NCBI RefSeq assembly: GCF_000150705.2
Contig: NW_015440949.1
Span: 372,001 to 436,000, forward strand
Length of the DNA: 64,000 bases
Direction: 5' to 3'
From: Paracoccidioides lutzii Pb01
Lineage: Eukaryota > Ascomycota > Eurotiomycetes > Onygenales > Ajellomycetaceae
Under the pieces are notes generated by a model. It was not told the DNA's origin, did no database searches, and saw nothing but the letters and a program-made list of their open reading frames with translations. Made by a program: the position numbers and the translations under genes. Positions 1 through 11,700 of this stretch are shown here, piece by piece. Numbering within the stretch: position 1 is the stretch's first letter; the number at the start of each line of letters is the position of its first letter.

Positions 1-2
1 GC

Positions 3-146
3 CATGCACATCCGTATAAGAAGAATATTCTGAAATTGGGCGGTAAGAGTGTGTTGGGGCCGCAGACCTCGATTGCGGATTCGCCGTTGGTTAAGGAGGC
101 GTTTGCGAAAGAGAAGGGGGTGTCAGAGGAGAAGGCTCAAGCTTAA
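3..146 (+). CDS. C-terminal end of an unidentified protein (5' partial)
   Basis: Reading from base 3 gives an open frame of 47 codons ending in TAA at 144-146. The peptide is lysine-rich and ends in a charged tail (KEKGVSEEKAQA). Codon use is GC-rich at third positions, like the housekeeping genes of the window. The start lies left of the window. I do not recognise the family from this short tail. It runs convergently toward the urate oxidase gene, and the 413 bases between them carry both 3' ends. Confidence 0.6.
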   Translation, partial: HAHPYKKNILKLGGKSVLGPQTSIADSPLVKEAFAKEKGVSEEKAQA

Positions 147-559
147 TCTACCTGATTTAAATCTTGCTCTCCTTGAACTGTCATTATCATGTCATTGTTT
201 TTCCCTATTTTTGTTTGCTTGCATACAGGGAGCATGAATTTGGGGCTGACTAGTTTTCTTTTAAGACTTGATGTACTGTACACTTCTAGCATGTATACAA
301 TTGACAAGGTGTAATTTATTTTTATTTATTTATTTATTATTTTTTGAAGATAATAACAATCGCTTGAATTCGTTCTCTTATCTCTTTAACTCATGCCACC
401 TAGAGTGGACCACAAAGCCCATGGCTATGAATGCATCACAACTAAATCAAAATGGCAAAAAAGATAACATGACAGCTTACATAATTCCACCCCGGTCCAT
501 TCTATAAGCCACAATTGTGAAAAAGGAAATTCAACTAGAGTCTTACCCAGGTCTTTTAT
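147..559. other. Intergenic region between convergent genes
   Basis: This stretch lies between the stop of the partial gene and the stop of urate oxidase and should hold two 3' untranslated regions. It has T-rich and A-rich runs (TTTATT repeats near 318-345) typical of fungal 3' ends. No coding signal or RNA gene is visible. Confidence 0.5.
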
Positions 560-1633
560 TTATAACTTCGGCGTCTCCCGACGTTCTCCTTCCCTGCGTG
601 CAACTGTGCATTTGATGAGTCCATTCGGTCCGGACTGAGGCACGTAAACCTCTGCATCTTTGCCCGTGTTCTTGAGGCCCTTGTACCAGCTCAGATCTGC
701 GAGAGGGTTAGCATCGGAACACTAGAAATATACATACATATATACATGTATAAAAGTTAAAAAAGATCAAACATACCCAGTTCGAAATAATGCTTATTGG
801 GCAACGAATACTCCACACAGCTCAACAGCGGTTGCGCGTCCAAAATCTGTTCTGCCATCTTATACATAGAATTCTGCACGCTGGCGCTATTATCCTGCGC
901 AAAGACACGTAGTGTTGTATCCCTAGCTACTTCCCAGGTTTCGTCAAATTTAGGCACAATAGCTTTCACATCCTCCAAGGAAGCAAATGGTGTCCACGTC
1001 CACTTGGCATCTACATCCGTGCTCAGGATCCGGTCCCATGTTTCAGGTAGAGTGGTGAACTCGTCTCGGATGAAGCCGTGAAATTGTGAGTTAGTGGATT
1101 TTAGAACGGAGAGACCTGCTATGGCGGAGGTGAGTGATATTCCCGTGCGTTTGGTGACAGTTGCGGAGACGTTGCGGGTTTCTGTCCCATCGCGGAGAAA
1201 TGAGTGTTGATGCGGTTCGTCGTCGATGGTCATGCGGGTCCAGCGGTGCGTGATGATGTCGACGTGGGCGGTGTGGATGTGCTTGTATGTCTTGACGAAA
1301 TGGGTGCCGAGGATGGAGGCGAAGAGTTCTGGTGGTGTGACGGGGTGTAGTTTGGCCATGATATATATTGTATTCTTCATTGAGTCCGTGGCGACGACGA
1401 CGCTGTTGTCGGCCTGTGTGTAGCTGTTTTTCCAAATGTTGGCTTCTCATTCTTTTCATAGATACCAAGCCGATTGTCTAGATTGGGGCTTACGATGACT
1501 CGATTTCACCTTCGAGCAGTACGCAGACTGTCATCTCGACCACGGTGTGGACGCCAGTCACCTCATTACGATACACCTTGTAGACGCGGACATTGTCCTT
1601 GCCGTAGCGTGCGGCAGCTAATCGCGAGGCCAT
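560..1633 (-). CDS. uaZ: Urate oxidase (uricase), three exons
   Basis: Uricase oxidises urate to 5-hydroxyisourate in purine catabolism, normally in peroxisomes. The exons I read are 1494-1633, 777-1423 and 560-696, joined by introns of 70 and 80 bases with GTAAGC and GTATGT donors. They give a 307-residue protein, the usual fungal length. Family motifs seen: RYGKDNVRVYKV at the N-terminus, VATDS before the NTIYI segment, LKSTNSQF, ETWDRILSTDV, SLPNKHYFEL and the C-terminal GPNGLIKCTV. The known catalytic residues correspond to Lys12, Thr59 and His258 here. The start is the ATG at 1631-1633, right before the first conserved motif. The last three residues are PKL, a variant of the SKL-type peroxisomal signal. 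The first intron splits a Ser codon and the second an Asp codon, and both restore the family sequence exactly. Confidence 0.97.
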
Positions 1634-3148
1634 AGTTTGTGACGGTAAATGCGTTGACCAAGGCTAGGGAGATGAACGGGTTGAGACCAACATAAGTTGC
1701 TGCGGAGCTGACAAAATGGCTAAACAGTCCAACGAAAGAGCTTTGGGTTAAAATAAATAATATAAATGAGTGCAAGTGTAGGGAATTTTAGGAATGTATA
1801 AACATGTGAGAATCGCAGCAAGAACCAGGGCAGATGTAGTTATGGTAGTATGCTCAATGTTGAATTCACTAGAAGTTTCTCAATGACATCAATCAACAGG
1901 TCAAAGATATGGCGATATTAGCAAGACCACAAACCAAACATATTTGAAATATTAGTTATTTATTTGGGGAGGCAAGTCGTTTATAAATACTTCGTGCTCC
2001 GTCTAGTTATCACGATAACATCTAGTTTGCCTGGTTCGGCTGGGTCATTTGGGGTGGAGACAGTTTCGGTCGATGTGATCCGGAGTCACCAGAGAATAAG
2101 CGAATGAATGGAGAGAATCAAGATGGAGCTATGACCTCAAAGCCGGAGCTCAAGCGAGATTCCGGCAAAGATGCAAAGAAGCAGAGATGCCGGTGGCTTG
2201 ACGATAACAGTTGTTGCATAAGTGTTGAGTGCAGTTTGAGACTCTAGTGAGACGGAGGCTTGAAATTGGTTGCGTTACGAGAGGGTTATACAACCGACCG
2301 GGGAGATGGAACTCGTGGACACCTGATGTTATAGAAGACTGAATTAAGCTTAAAGACTTTTATTTGAAATGTGTGTGTAGTTAACTAGTTATCAGCTATC
2401 ACTGATTTTTGAAATGCAGTTAACCACTAATAATCCACCACCTTCCAGTTAATTCACTTTATTATTCAATAATTTTACAATTAAAATTCGCAATAACCGT
2501 GCAAAATATATAAAAATAAATAATAAACAACAAAAATATATTATATATTATTTTTATATTGAAAATATATATAAATTATATATTAAAGAATTATATTTAT
2601 AATATATTAAAATATTATATTTTTATAACTATAAATTAAAATAATTATTATCTTCTCTTTTCTTTTTATTAAATTTTTATATATAATTTATTTTTTCATA
2701 TATTTAAATTATTTCTTGAATTTATACAAATATGCTTTTTATATTTTTATTTAATATTTACTATTATATATATATATATTTTAATTTTATTATTATTTAG
2801 TTATATTTATATAATAATAGGAAAAAAAATAATATAATTATTAACTAGTTACTTTATATAAATATAAATTAATAATAATTAAATTATTTTTTATAATTAT
2901 ATTTATAAATTTATTAAAAATACTAAATATTATTAAAAATTTATAATTTATAATTTATTAACTAATTATAAAAATTAAATAAATTACTATTATATTATTT
3001 ATAGAAAATAATTTAAATAAATATCTTTACTTAATATATAAAAAATAATTATTTTTATTATTATAAAATTATTTATATTTACTATTATAAGTTTTTAAAT
3101 TATAATTTAATATTTAATTAAATAAAAATACTTGATTTTTTTTAATTT
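1634..3148. other. Uricase upstream region grading into AT-rich island
   Basis: Bases 1634 to about 2340 have normal composition and probably include the uricase promoter and 5' leader. No protein is recognisable. From about 2340 the sequence becomes almost pure A and T, with no open frames of note, and stays so up to the LTR at 3149. This is the left edge of the first AT island. Confidence 0.5.
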
Positions 3149-3360
3149 TGTTAGACTAAGCGCGTTGATGTCAAGATTAGATTTATCCCCGTCATGTGAC
3201 ACAGTCACGTGACTCTGTCTCATGTGATCTGGTGAATTGTTTATAATTAGGTCAGATTTTAACATTCTCTTTTCCCTTATCAAGTTTAGTATTTCATTAT
3301 ATAATAGTTAGCAACAGAGAGAATTTCTTTTTATGCAGCTTGCATTTGCTCTCTAAAACA
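3149..3360 (+). mobile_element. LTR of a gypsy family (TGTTAG type), mutated copy
   Basis: This segment starts with TGTTAGAC and aligns along its length with the better-preserved LTR at 17889-18111 on the opposite strand. Both contain a block GGGGATAAA or its complement, a CATGTGA segment, TTTAGTATTTCATTATATAA and a GCAGCTTGCATT segment, in the same order. The present copy has many C to T and G to A changes against the other. It is the 5' LTR of the gypsy remnant that follows. I could not define a target duplication. Confidence 0.7.
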
Positions 3361-5440
3361 ATACTAAGCTTCTTTTCTATCTTTTTTACTCAGATTTTGA
3401 TGAAAACTTGAGTATTCTAGTTGATTTAAAATCTGTTCATTGAGAATTCAACAATATATCAGATCAACTATTTAAGATAGTTGTTTAATTCAATAATTTT
3501 TTCTTTTTAGCTATTAAGAAGCTCAGATCATAATGATTACTGTAGATTCTCAACTTTTTGAAAAGAGTTAAAAGAACTGATAATATATTTTAATAAAATT
3601 AACTAATTAACTATATATCTCAATTGAGAAATTTGAAGATGCAATTTATTTAAGTAGTGATTTTATTTATAATGAGTTGACAGTGATCTTTGATAATATT
3701 TTTGACAATAAAAAAATATTAAAAAATATAATCACATGTTTGAAAATAAAATATAACAATATTATTAATTAAACTACTATTAATTAAAGTTAGATTGATG
3801 AGCTAATTACTGAATATAATAAACTTAGTCATATTTTAATTTGTATAATAGTCAGTAATCAAGTAGCAAGTCAAAATATTAATCTGTCTGAGATTATAAA
3901 AAAATCTATCAAGGTTGATAATTTAAAATATTTCACTGACAGAAAGAAAATAAAGTTTATATATTAATTCTATTGAAAATGAAGAATAAGCTCTAAGAGA
4001 ATACTGATTACTACTCTATCAAATATATAAAAATTATATATATTAAGAACTGAACTGATAGAAATGCAACAGAGCATATAGTATTTCATATAAAAAAAAT
4101 TCACTTTGATTGATATTAGACTACTAAGAAAATATTTGAATATCTCAAGTTAATATATAAGAATACCAACAAGCTATAAAATGTCAAAAGTGATTATAGT
4201 AAGCTTTTTATATGTAATGAGAATAACTATCATAAATTTATTATAAAATCTATACACTTGATTAATGAGGTTAAAATTGCTAAAAAAAACTATAAGATAG
4301 ATATTAATAATAAATTTTTTTTTAATCTTCAGAGAATGATAATAGTGATCAATATAATAATTAATATATATATTAAATTTTAGAAAATCTATATTTAGAT
4401 AATTTATACTTTTTAGATAATTAATATTATTCAGAAATCAAAAAATTTATAGAAAAATAGATTTAATATTTTAAAGCAAAATATTTTATAAATTTTCAAT
4501 AATTAAATTTCTTTTAGCATTTTTATCTCAAAGTCTATCTCTATTATAAAAAAAGTCTTGAACTTTTATTTAAATATTTAGTACTATTACTACAAGGAAA
4601 AAGATTATATTGTCAGAAACTACTTTATAAAGCAGAAGTTTTAATAGATAATTACTAAGCTTATGATAAATAATATATTTGAGCTTATAGATTCAGAAAA
4701 AGAATGAGTTTAATAAAAGACTTTATCTCAAATAATTCAATAATATATGAAAGGTTTGATATGAAAAACTTGATTAAAAAAAATTAATATATTAATTAAG
4801 TTAGTTTATAATAAAATTATCACTTCTGTAAATTCTTTTACTAATACTAATATAAGTAATCTTAATTCTCTTGATATTTAATATATTATAGAATTGATAA
4901 GATTTTTCAATAAAAAATTTCAGAAACTTTTATTTAAATATTATATTAAAGAATATAATAATGTTTCTGATAAAGTAATAGATTATATAATAACTATAAA
5001 TTTTTAAGTAAATAATCAAAAATTTTAGAATATTTCTCTATTAATAATAAATCTAAATTAAAACTTTATTATTCTGAGATAAAAGTTACTGATAGTACAG
5101 AATATATAACTTGATATTAAAATTAATATTTAGTTTAACTGTACTAAATTAATTAAAGACAGCTGACTTGCAAATCAGCATTCAGAAATATGAGTTTGCA
5201 ATTCAGCGAATAAAATATTTAGAGTTTATCATCAGTACTAAGAGAATTAAAGCAAACTCAGAAAAAACTGTAGTTATTATAAAGTAATAGATTTTAATCA
5301 TAGTTAAAAAATTTTAATTATTTCAAGAATTTAATAATTTTTATTAATAATTTATAAAGAAATATAGCTGAATTGTAAAATTATTATGTTAATTGATAAA
5401 AATGATTACTTCATTTAGTTGAATATTAATATAATGATGT
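3361..5440 (+). mobile_element. Decayed Ty3/gypsy internal region, truncated inside reverse transcriptase
   Basis: This is an AT-rich, stop-ridden coding remnant on the plus strand. Around 5165-5300 it still reads as the end of a gypsy reverse transcriptase: a KYEFAIQRIKYLEFIIS-like segment followed by an SEK motif. Around 5310-5400 a NNFY..FIKKYS-like segment matches the FYRRFI region after the polymerase. Integrase and RNase H are missing, because the sequence changes to an LTR-like segment at about 5440. With the LTR at 3149-3360 it forms a 5' half element. It is old and clearly non-functional. Confidence 0.65.
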
Positions 5441-5760
5441 AAAACAAACTTCATTCAAACTTCTTAATAGTATAAGATCACTAAACTGAGATTAATCAGT
5501 AATTGCAACTATCTAGCAACCAACCTTACAATTAATCTGTAAATATAAGAATTGTCTAGCAATAATACTAAGAAAAGAGATAATTATGCTAAGAAAAGAG
5601 TTATATAAATAGAGTTTTTCTCAAACTCATCTTTTAGAAATTATCTTAATATTTTATCAATATAGTTTATCTAACTAATATTTAAATATTTAATATACTT
5701 TTTCAATTATCAGAGTATCTGTTTATTCTGTAGTCTTACTTTGCTTTTTAATATACTCAA
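5440..5760 (+). repeat. LTR-like repeat with a second copy near 14940-15240
   Basis: The two segments share an ordered set of words: a CAATTAT/ATTATAA-rich start, GCAATCAACC or GCAACCAACC, AAAAGAGTTATATAAA followed by GAGTTT, and an ATTTTAGTATTTTATC-like block. The AAAGAGTTATATAAA stretch looks like a TATA region. The second copy sits just ahead of a gypsy gag-pol remnant, which is why I read it as an LTR. Both copies are heavily mutated and their ends cannot be fixed. Confidence 0.5.
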
Positions 5761-5938
5761 ACAAGAGCTCAACTTCAATATCTTCTTTATTAATTTATTC
5801 AATTATAATTTTAACATTTATATTGATTTTATTATCAACTATTAATATCATAATCTTATATTCAAATTGATAATTAATTCAAATAATGATATTAAATAAA
5901 AACTATTGCAAATCAGATTTTCAATAAGTCATAATTAT

Positions 5939-6533
5939 TGTTAAGAATCTAAAGGAACACCCCGCATAAAGCACCAAGGAACCATTGGGCAGGAACAAAC
6001 CTAAAGAAAAGCTGACAAAGACTAGTGACAGAACAGCAGGACTTAGTTCCAGAGATCATGTGACTGATAGATTGGTATGACCAGTAGTTTATGATCTACC
6101 AGTGCTACCAGCACTATCAGTAGATTGGTAGAACTGATAGAACCATGTCTATCATAGCTACCAGATCTACCAGGGGATTTCATCATGTATATAAAGACAC
6201 TCATTACTCTTAGAATCAAGGAAGCTTATCTTCTTGATCACAATCAATTTTATTTTCATTCTTATACTCTACTTTCCAATTATTCTACTTAGTTATAATC
6301 ATAGTTTTGATTTCCTTTGAATACTCTTCTACCGTGTTCATATCTCTTACAGCTCATTAGAGATATAGACACCCGCCTTAGCTATTATCAATAATAGAGA
6401 TCAATATTTCTATTATTCTATTCTAGTGGCAGCTGACCTTCCTACAGTTATCAAGTATGATAAGGCACCCTATCAACCCGACCTTAATTGATAAGGTGAA
6501 AGCTTGCTGTAACGAAGCCAAGTCCGGTTAACA
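5939..6533. mobile_element. Solo LTR with target-site duplication ATTAT
   Basis: This 595-base segment begins TGTTAAG and ends TTAACA, so its termini are a perfect TGTTAA/TTAACA inverted pair. The five bases before it (5934-5938) and after it (6534-6538) are both ATTAT. Its composition is far less AT-rich than its surroundings, which argues for a later arrival or escape from mutation. It contains a TATA-like TATATAAA at 6188-6195 and a cluster of short inverted ACCAG/CTGGT-type words around 6060-6175. No internal element is attached, so it is best read as a solo LTR left by LTR-LTR recombination. Confidence 0.88.
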
Positions 6534-8317
6534 ATTATAATATGAAATTATAGAAAGTTATATATAAAATAAATTAAATATCTTTTATTTTTTCAGATAA
6601 TATTGAATTATTGTATAATATCAAGATATAACTATTCAAAAAAGTCACTCAAAACAGTGATAAAATTGATAAAAATATTAATTTTGAATCTTTATTAATT
6701 TATAAGTTTTATATAATAATTATAATTTCTTTGATAATGAATATTTTGTTTTTGTCAAATCAATATCTTATTTACACTTAATTAAGTTATCTGATAGCAG
6801 TATATTAGTAGTAATATTCAATAGATAAAGAATTGTGATTTAAGAATAATACTTCAGATAGTCATATTAATAGTCTTTAGTTAGGATGAATATATTGAGC
6901 AAAGCTATACAGTTAATAACAGCAATTGAAGTTAATAAATTTAACAGAGTAAATATGATAAAAACATCAGATAATAAGTTGTATTCTATTACTAGAAGAC
7001 TATTGATATAAAAGAGTTTGATATAAATTTAATTATTAATCAGTTATAGTATTATTATTAAAAGATAAAAATATATTTTTACAGTTCAGATATATAATTA
7101 TTTTATATAATATAAATCAACTTCATTAATTTCTGAATATCTATATTCTTTATGACTAAGTTTAATTAATTTGAAGTTGTGAATTTATATTGATATTTAT
7201 ATTAATAACTTGATTTATATATATAATTTTATATATATAAATTACTCACTCTATTATACATCTATTATAATTCATTTGTTAAAATCAAATATCAATCAGA
7301 CAATCTGTGAATAAATTTATTACTATTAATAAGATATTAGTTCTTGTATTTACTCAGCTATGATTGCATAGTTTGATATAATTTATATTGTTATTAAGTT
7401 TGTAATGTACATATAAAATTAATCAGATAATTATTCAATAAAAATAGATCATATAATCATCTATCTTCAATATACTTAAAATCTAATCATTCAATATAAT
7501 AAATTAATTAAATTTATTAACTTTGATTATAATATTGAGATCAATATATATAAATAATTAAATATAGCTATTTCACTTATTAAAATAGTTAAAATATCAA
7601 ATAATATCAGTTTTATTGATAATATAAATTATTGATCTATAATTAAATATTTTTTTAAACTATATAATATATTAATAAATTAAAAATTCTCTTATTAATT
7701 AATAATAACAATATTTACTATTAAAGCTGAACTTTTTATAATATTATATGCAAATTATAAAGCAGTTTGATAATAGTATTTCTTTGCTCAAATTCAATTT
7801 AACTAGTATTTATATTCTCTGTGATAACTGTTAAATCATAAACCTTCTCATCTACTCTAACTCAAAGCTAAATATATATCTTTAATATATTAATATTCAT
7901 TATTATTAACTTAGAGAATGTGTTTAGTATAAACTTATTGATGTTAAATGAATGAGAACTAAAAGTATATTAGCAAATAAATTTATAAAGTTATTGAAGT
8001 TGTAAAAATATATATTATTCATATATCAACTTAACTTTATGAATGTTATTGATCTTATCACTTATTAGTAAATTTATTTTATTACTAGTTATTTAATTAT
8101 TATACTTGTTTATTTTTTTTATTTTATATCTTTAACAGGTATTCATATCTTTTATTTATAGTTTATTTAAGTAATTTTTTTAGCTTCATGTCTTATAGTG
8201 CTCAACTATAGTTATATGTCACAAGCATCATATTACTTATACATTTCAGATCTCTGACCGCTAACTACAGCTATATGCCTTGCTTATGACTAAGCTCATA
8301 TGTCATATTTAAAGCTT
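6534..8317 (+). mobile_element. Decayed Ty1/copia remnant
   Basis: This is an AT-rich plus-strand coding remnant with many stops. At about 7602-7795 the translation keeps the order of a copia RNase H: a residue run like KYFFKLYN.LIN.K, then a TIFTIKAELFIILYA segment equivalent to the family TTSTTEAELLALS..A motif, then a double stop where WW is expected before YFFA. Upstream sequence is compatible with copia reverse transcriptase but too decayed to delimit. The solo LTR at 5939-6533 landed in or beside it. Confidence 0.6.
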
Positions 8318-8560
8318 AATGTATTTTTCAAGTGAGTGCAGTATTCAAATGATCATAATATCAAAACTATCAAAGCTCAACTCATTAGATTTAATTCAAA
8401 TTATCTCAATATTATAATACTCAATTAAATTAAATTAAATTATATATAATTGAAAATATTTTAATTTTATATATTTAATAATATTACAATTACTGTAATA
8501 TTATAAAGTTCATCAGTGTGAAGCAGACACATATAGTAAGAACTCATAATATTGAGTAAC
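8318..8560. repeat. Left half of a diverged repeat block split by the 5.4 kb LTR element
   Basis: This segment matches the reverse complement of about 48340-48575. It includes a short tandem duplication (CAAGTGAGTGCAGTATT, then a related unit), the AATTAAATTAAATTAAATTA run, ATTACAATTACTG and an AAGAACTCATAA segment. The match resumes after the element at 13981. Its last five bases, GTAAC at 8556-8560, form one side of the target duplication. Confidence 0.7.
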
Positions 8561-8758
8561 TATAAGAGGTTGAACCCCTAGATTTGCTCTGGCTGGCTGA
8601 CTCAGCCTAGCCATTGTTTGCATGTGTGCACGTGATCATGCTACGTGAGCTTGCTTAAGCTTGAGTTCTCATCTCATTCTTTTCTTCCCTTTCTCAAGCA
8701 ATTTGTCCTTGTTATATAGGAGGACTAGCCTTTAGTTCTTAGAGCTTAACTCTTTACA
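8561..8758 (+). repeat. 5' LTR of the 5.4 kb gypsy element
   Basis: It is 198 bases long, beginning TATAAGAGGTTG and ending CTTTACA. The start was probably TGTAAG before mutation, giving TG...CA termini. It contains a TTATATA motif at 8712-8718 that may serve as a TATA box. By my hand alignment it differs from the 3' LTR at about 18 positions, all transitions, with no gap. Confidence 0.92.
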
Positions 8759-11700
8759 TTATGAATTGCTTCACTCCTTTCATTGATAAGCCACTGGAAG
8801 TCTTAATCCTGTATCACAAAGCTCAGCAAACGTGCTGACATATGATAGGCTATTGAGAGTCTTAAATCCTGCATCACAAAGTTCAGTGATAGCACTGGTA
8901 TATGAATAGACTGAGTTAGCAATCATGCTAACAAATGAATGAGCAACATTGAAAATGTCTAGCTGAATGAGATAAAGTGACAGACTTGTACAACAAATAC
9001 ACAAATGAATCAACATGAAGCAATGAGCAGGGATGCTCTCAGCAGCTTTGAACAACAATAAATGACCTTTCTTCAACAGCAGGAACAGGTCCAGTGTGAG
9101 AACAGAGATTTAATAGCAGCTCAGCAAGCTGAAATAGCTAATCTATGACAAGCTTTGAACATCTCAACATCAATTCTCTCTCAATCAAATCTGCAATCAC
9201 TCATTGCAGTCAGAAGATCAAAGACCAAGCTATCAGACTATGAGAAGTATGATGATTCTAATCTGGAGCACTATCCTCAGTGAGAGCTAAAGCTTCAATC
9301 AAAACTTAAGATTTATGGAAAAGCTTTAGGTAATAATGAGAAATGTGCTTGGTATGTGTACTTGAGACTGAAAGAAATGGCAGCAGCTTGAGTTTACTCC
9401 TGAATTGAGAATAATAAGAACAAGATCAACTTCACAGTAGAGAGCTTACTGAAGCAGACACACATGCTCTTTAGTGATTCTGCATGACAGGAAAAGGCTA
9501 TACAAAAGCTCAACAATCTATGACAGAGTAGAAAAGCTCTTTTTGACTTTCTGTCTGAATTTAATCAGCTACTGCTAGAAGCTGGTGGTCACAGATGAGA
9601 TGATCACATTAAAAAGAAGTATTTGAAATCCACTCTAAGCATGGAGCTGAGGGGAGGCATGATGGGTGTAAGAAAACTATCTCTTTATGAGAATTACTGC
9701 AAGGAGCTTATATTAGTTGATCATCAACTCTCTGAGCTTAAGACTTTAAGGCATTGATCTAAACATTGTGAGAGCAGATCTTCTTTGAATCATATGATAT
9801 TTAATTTACACTCTCTACTTTGTCATGCTGTCCTTGACTGATGAAACTAGTCTCAAGCTTCCACTGATGATCTGATGAATCTCTCTCCTGGTGCTGTGAC
9901 CTCAAGTGCCTGCCACATCAAATTGATAAATCAGACAGAGATTAATTGATGAAGAGAGCAAGGCCTGTGCCTGAGATGCAGAGCTGGAGATCATATGATT
10001 AAGAGCTGCTCATTCAAACCTCCCAGATGCCCTGCCACCTCCATGATAGCTAAGGTGATCTCCAAGCCAGTACTGAATGATGACAATATGAATATGAGTG
10101 AGGACTTGAGAAAAGAGTAGCTCCAACTAAAAGATACTGAAAGGAGTGAAATAAGAAGCTTATGAGAAAGCAATGAAGAAGATTTAAATCTAAGATGATA
10201 TTCAAACCTTTCACTGTTGATGCTCTAGTAGATAATGCTTTTTCAACTAGAGTAATGATAGACAGTGAATGTAATGTCTATGGTCTTATTTCTCAATTCT
10301 ACATTAACAAGCATAAGCTCCTGTGCATTGAAATTCCCTCTGTTAAAATGACTGGCTTTGAAGACTTCATGAGACTCTTCACAAGCATAGTGACTGACAT
10401 TCAAATTGATATAGGCAGTCATGTAACTGAATGAGCCTTTCTCTACATGGTGAATAGGTTATATAATCATGATATATATCTAGATGACCCCTGACTGGCC
10501 CAGCAAAAGGCAACTGTGATCCCTCATTGAAGAATTGTGAGATTTGAAGAGAGTGGCATAGAGATAGAGCCTAGTTCAAATGCAAAAGCTGATGTGATTT
10601 CCATCTCTGCTATAAGCTTTTCTAGACTTGTGAGCACTTGAGAGAAGTGAAACATTGAGATTTTTACTGTCAGTTTGACCAACATTCAAAAAGCTCTAGA
10701 AGTGAAATCAAAGATTAACTCTAAAGAAAAGCTGTCTGAACATTATCATGAGTTTTTGAACATATTTGATAAGGAAGCTGCTGACACTCTACCCTCATTT
10801 TGTGGTCCAGGTAGAGATCATGGGATTGAACTGATTAAAAAGGCTGATGGTAGTGTAGAACAACCCCCTTGAGGCTCATTATATAATATGTCTCAAGAGG
10901 AACTACTGGCTTTGTGAAAGACTCTTACAGATTATCTAGATAAGAGTTTTATTAGAGTGAGCAACTCCCCTGCAGCCGCCCCTGTACTATTTGTGAAGAA
11001 GTCTGGGGGTGGGCTAAGATTCTGTATGAATTATTGAGCTTTTAACAAAATCACCTGAAAGAATCAATATCCTCTATCATTAATCAGTGAGACTTTACAG
11101 TGAATTGAACAGGCTAAATGATTCACTAAGCTGAACATTATTGCAGCTTTTCACAAGATTCAAATCACAGAAGGTGATGAGTGGATGACAGCCTTTAGAA
11201 CCAGATACAGACTATTTGAGTGACTGATTACACTCTTTGATTTGACCAATGCTCTGAGCATATTTCAAAAATATATCAACTGGGCATTACATGGATATCT
11301 GAATGACTTCTGCTCAGCCTATTTAGATGACATCTTGATATTTTCCTCAAGAAGCTTATGAGAGCATCATGAGCATGTACAAAATGTGCTTATATACCTA
11401 TAGGAAGCAGGCCTGCAGGCAGATATCAGAAAGAGTGAGTTCAAGATGAACAGCACAAAATATCTTGAATTCATCATTGAAGTGAGCAAGAGCATATGAA
11501 TAGATTCAGAGAAGATTAAAGCTGTTTTGAAATGAGTGACACCTACTACTCTTAAAGATGTATGAGGATTTTTAGACTTTGCCAATTTCTATAGATGATT
11601 TATCAGGGATTTCTCAAAGATTATGATCCCACTGATGATTCTTACATGCAAGAATGTTCCTTTTTTGTGATAAACAAGGCTGAGAAAGCTTTTAAGTGTC

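Noticed and set aside
1091..1468. Arg/His-rich 125-codon minus-strand frame
   Set aside because: It overlaps the uricase coding exon in another frame.
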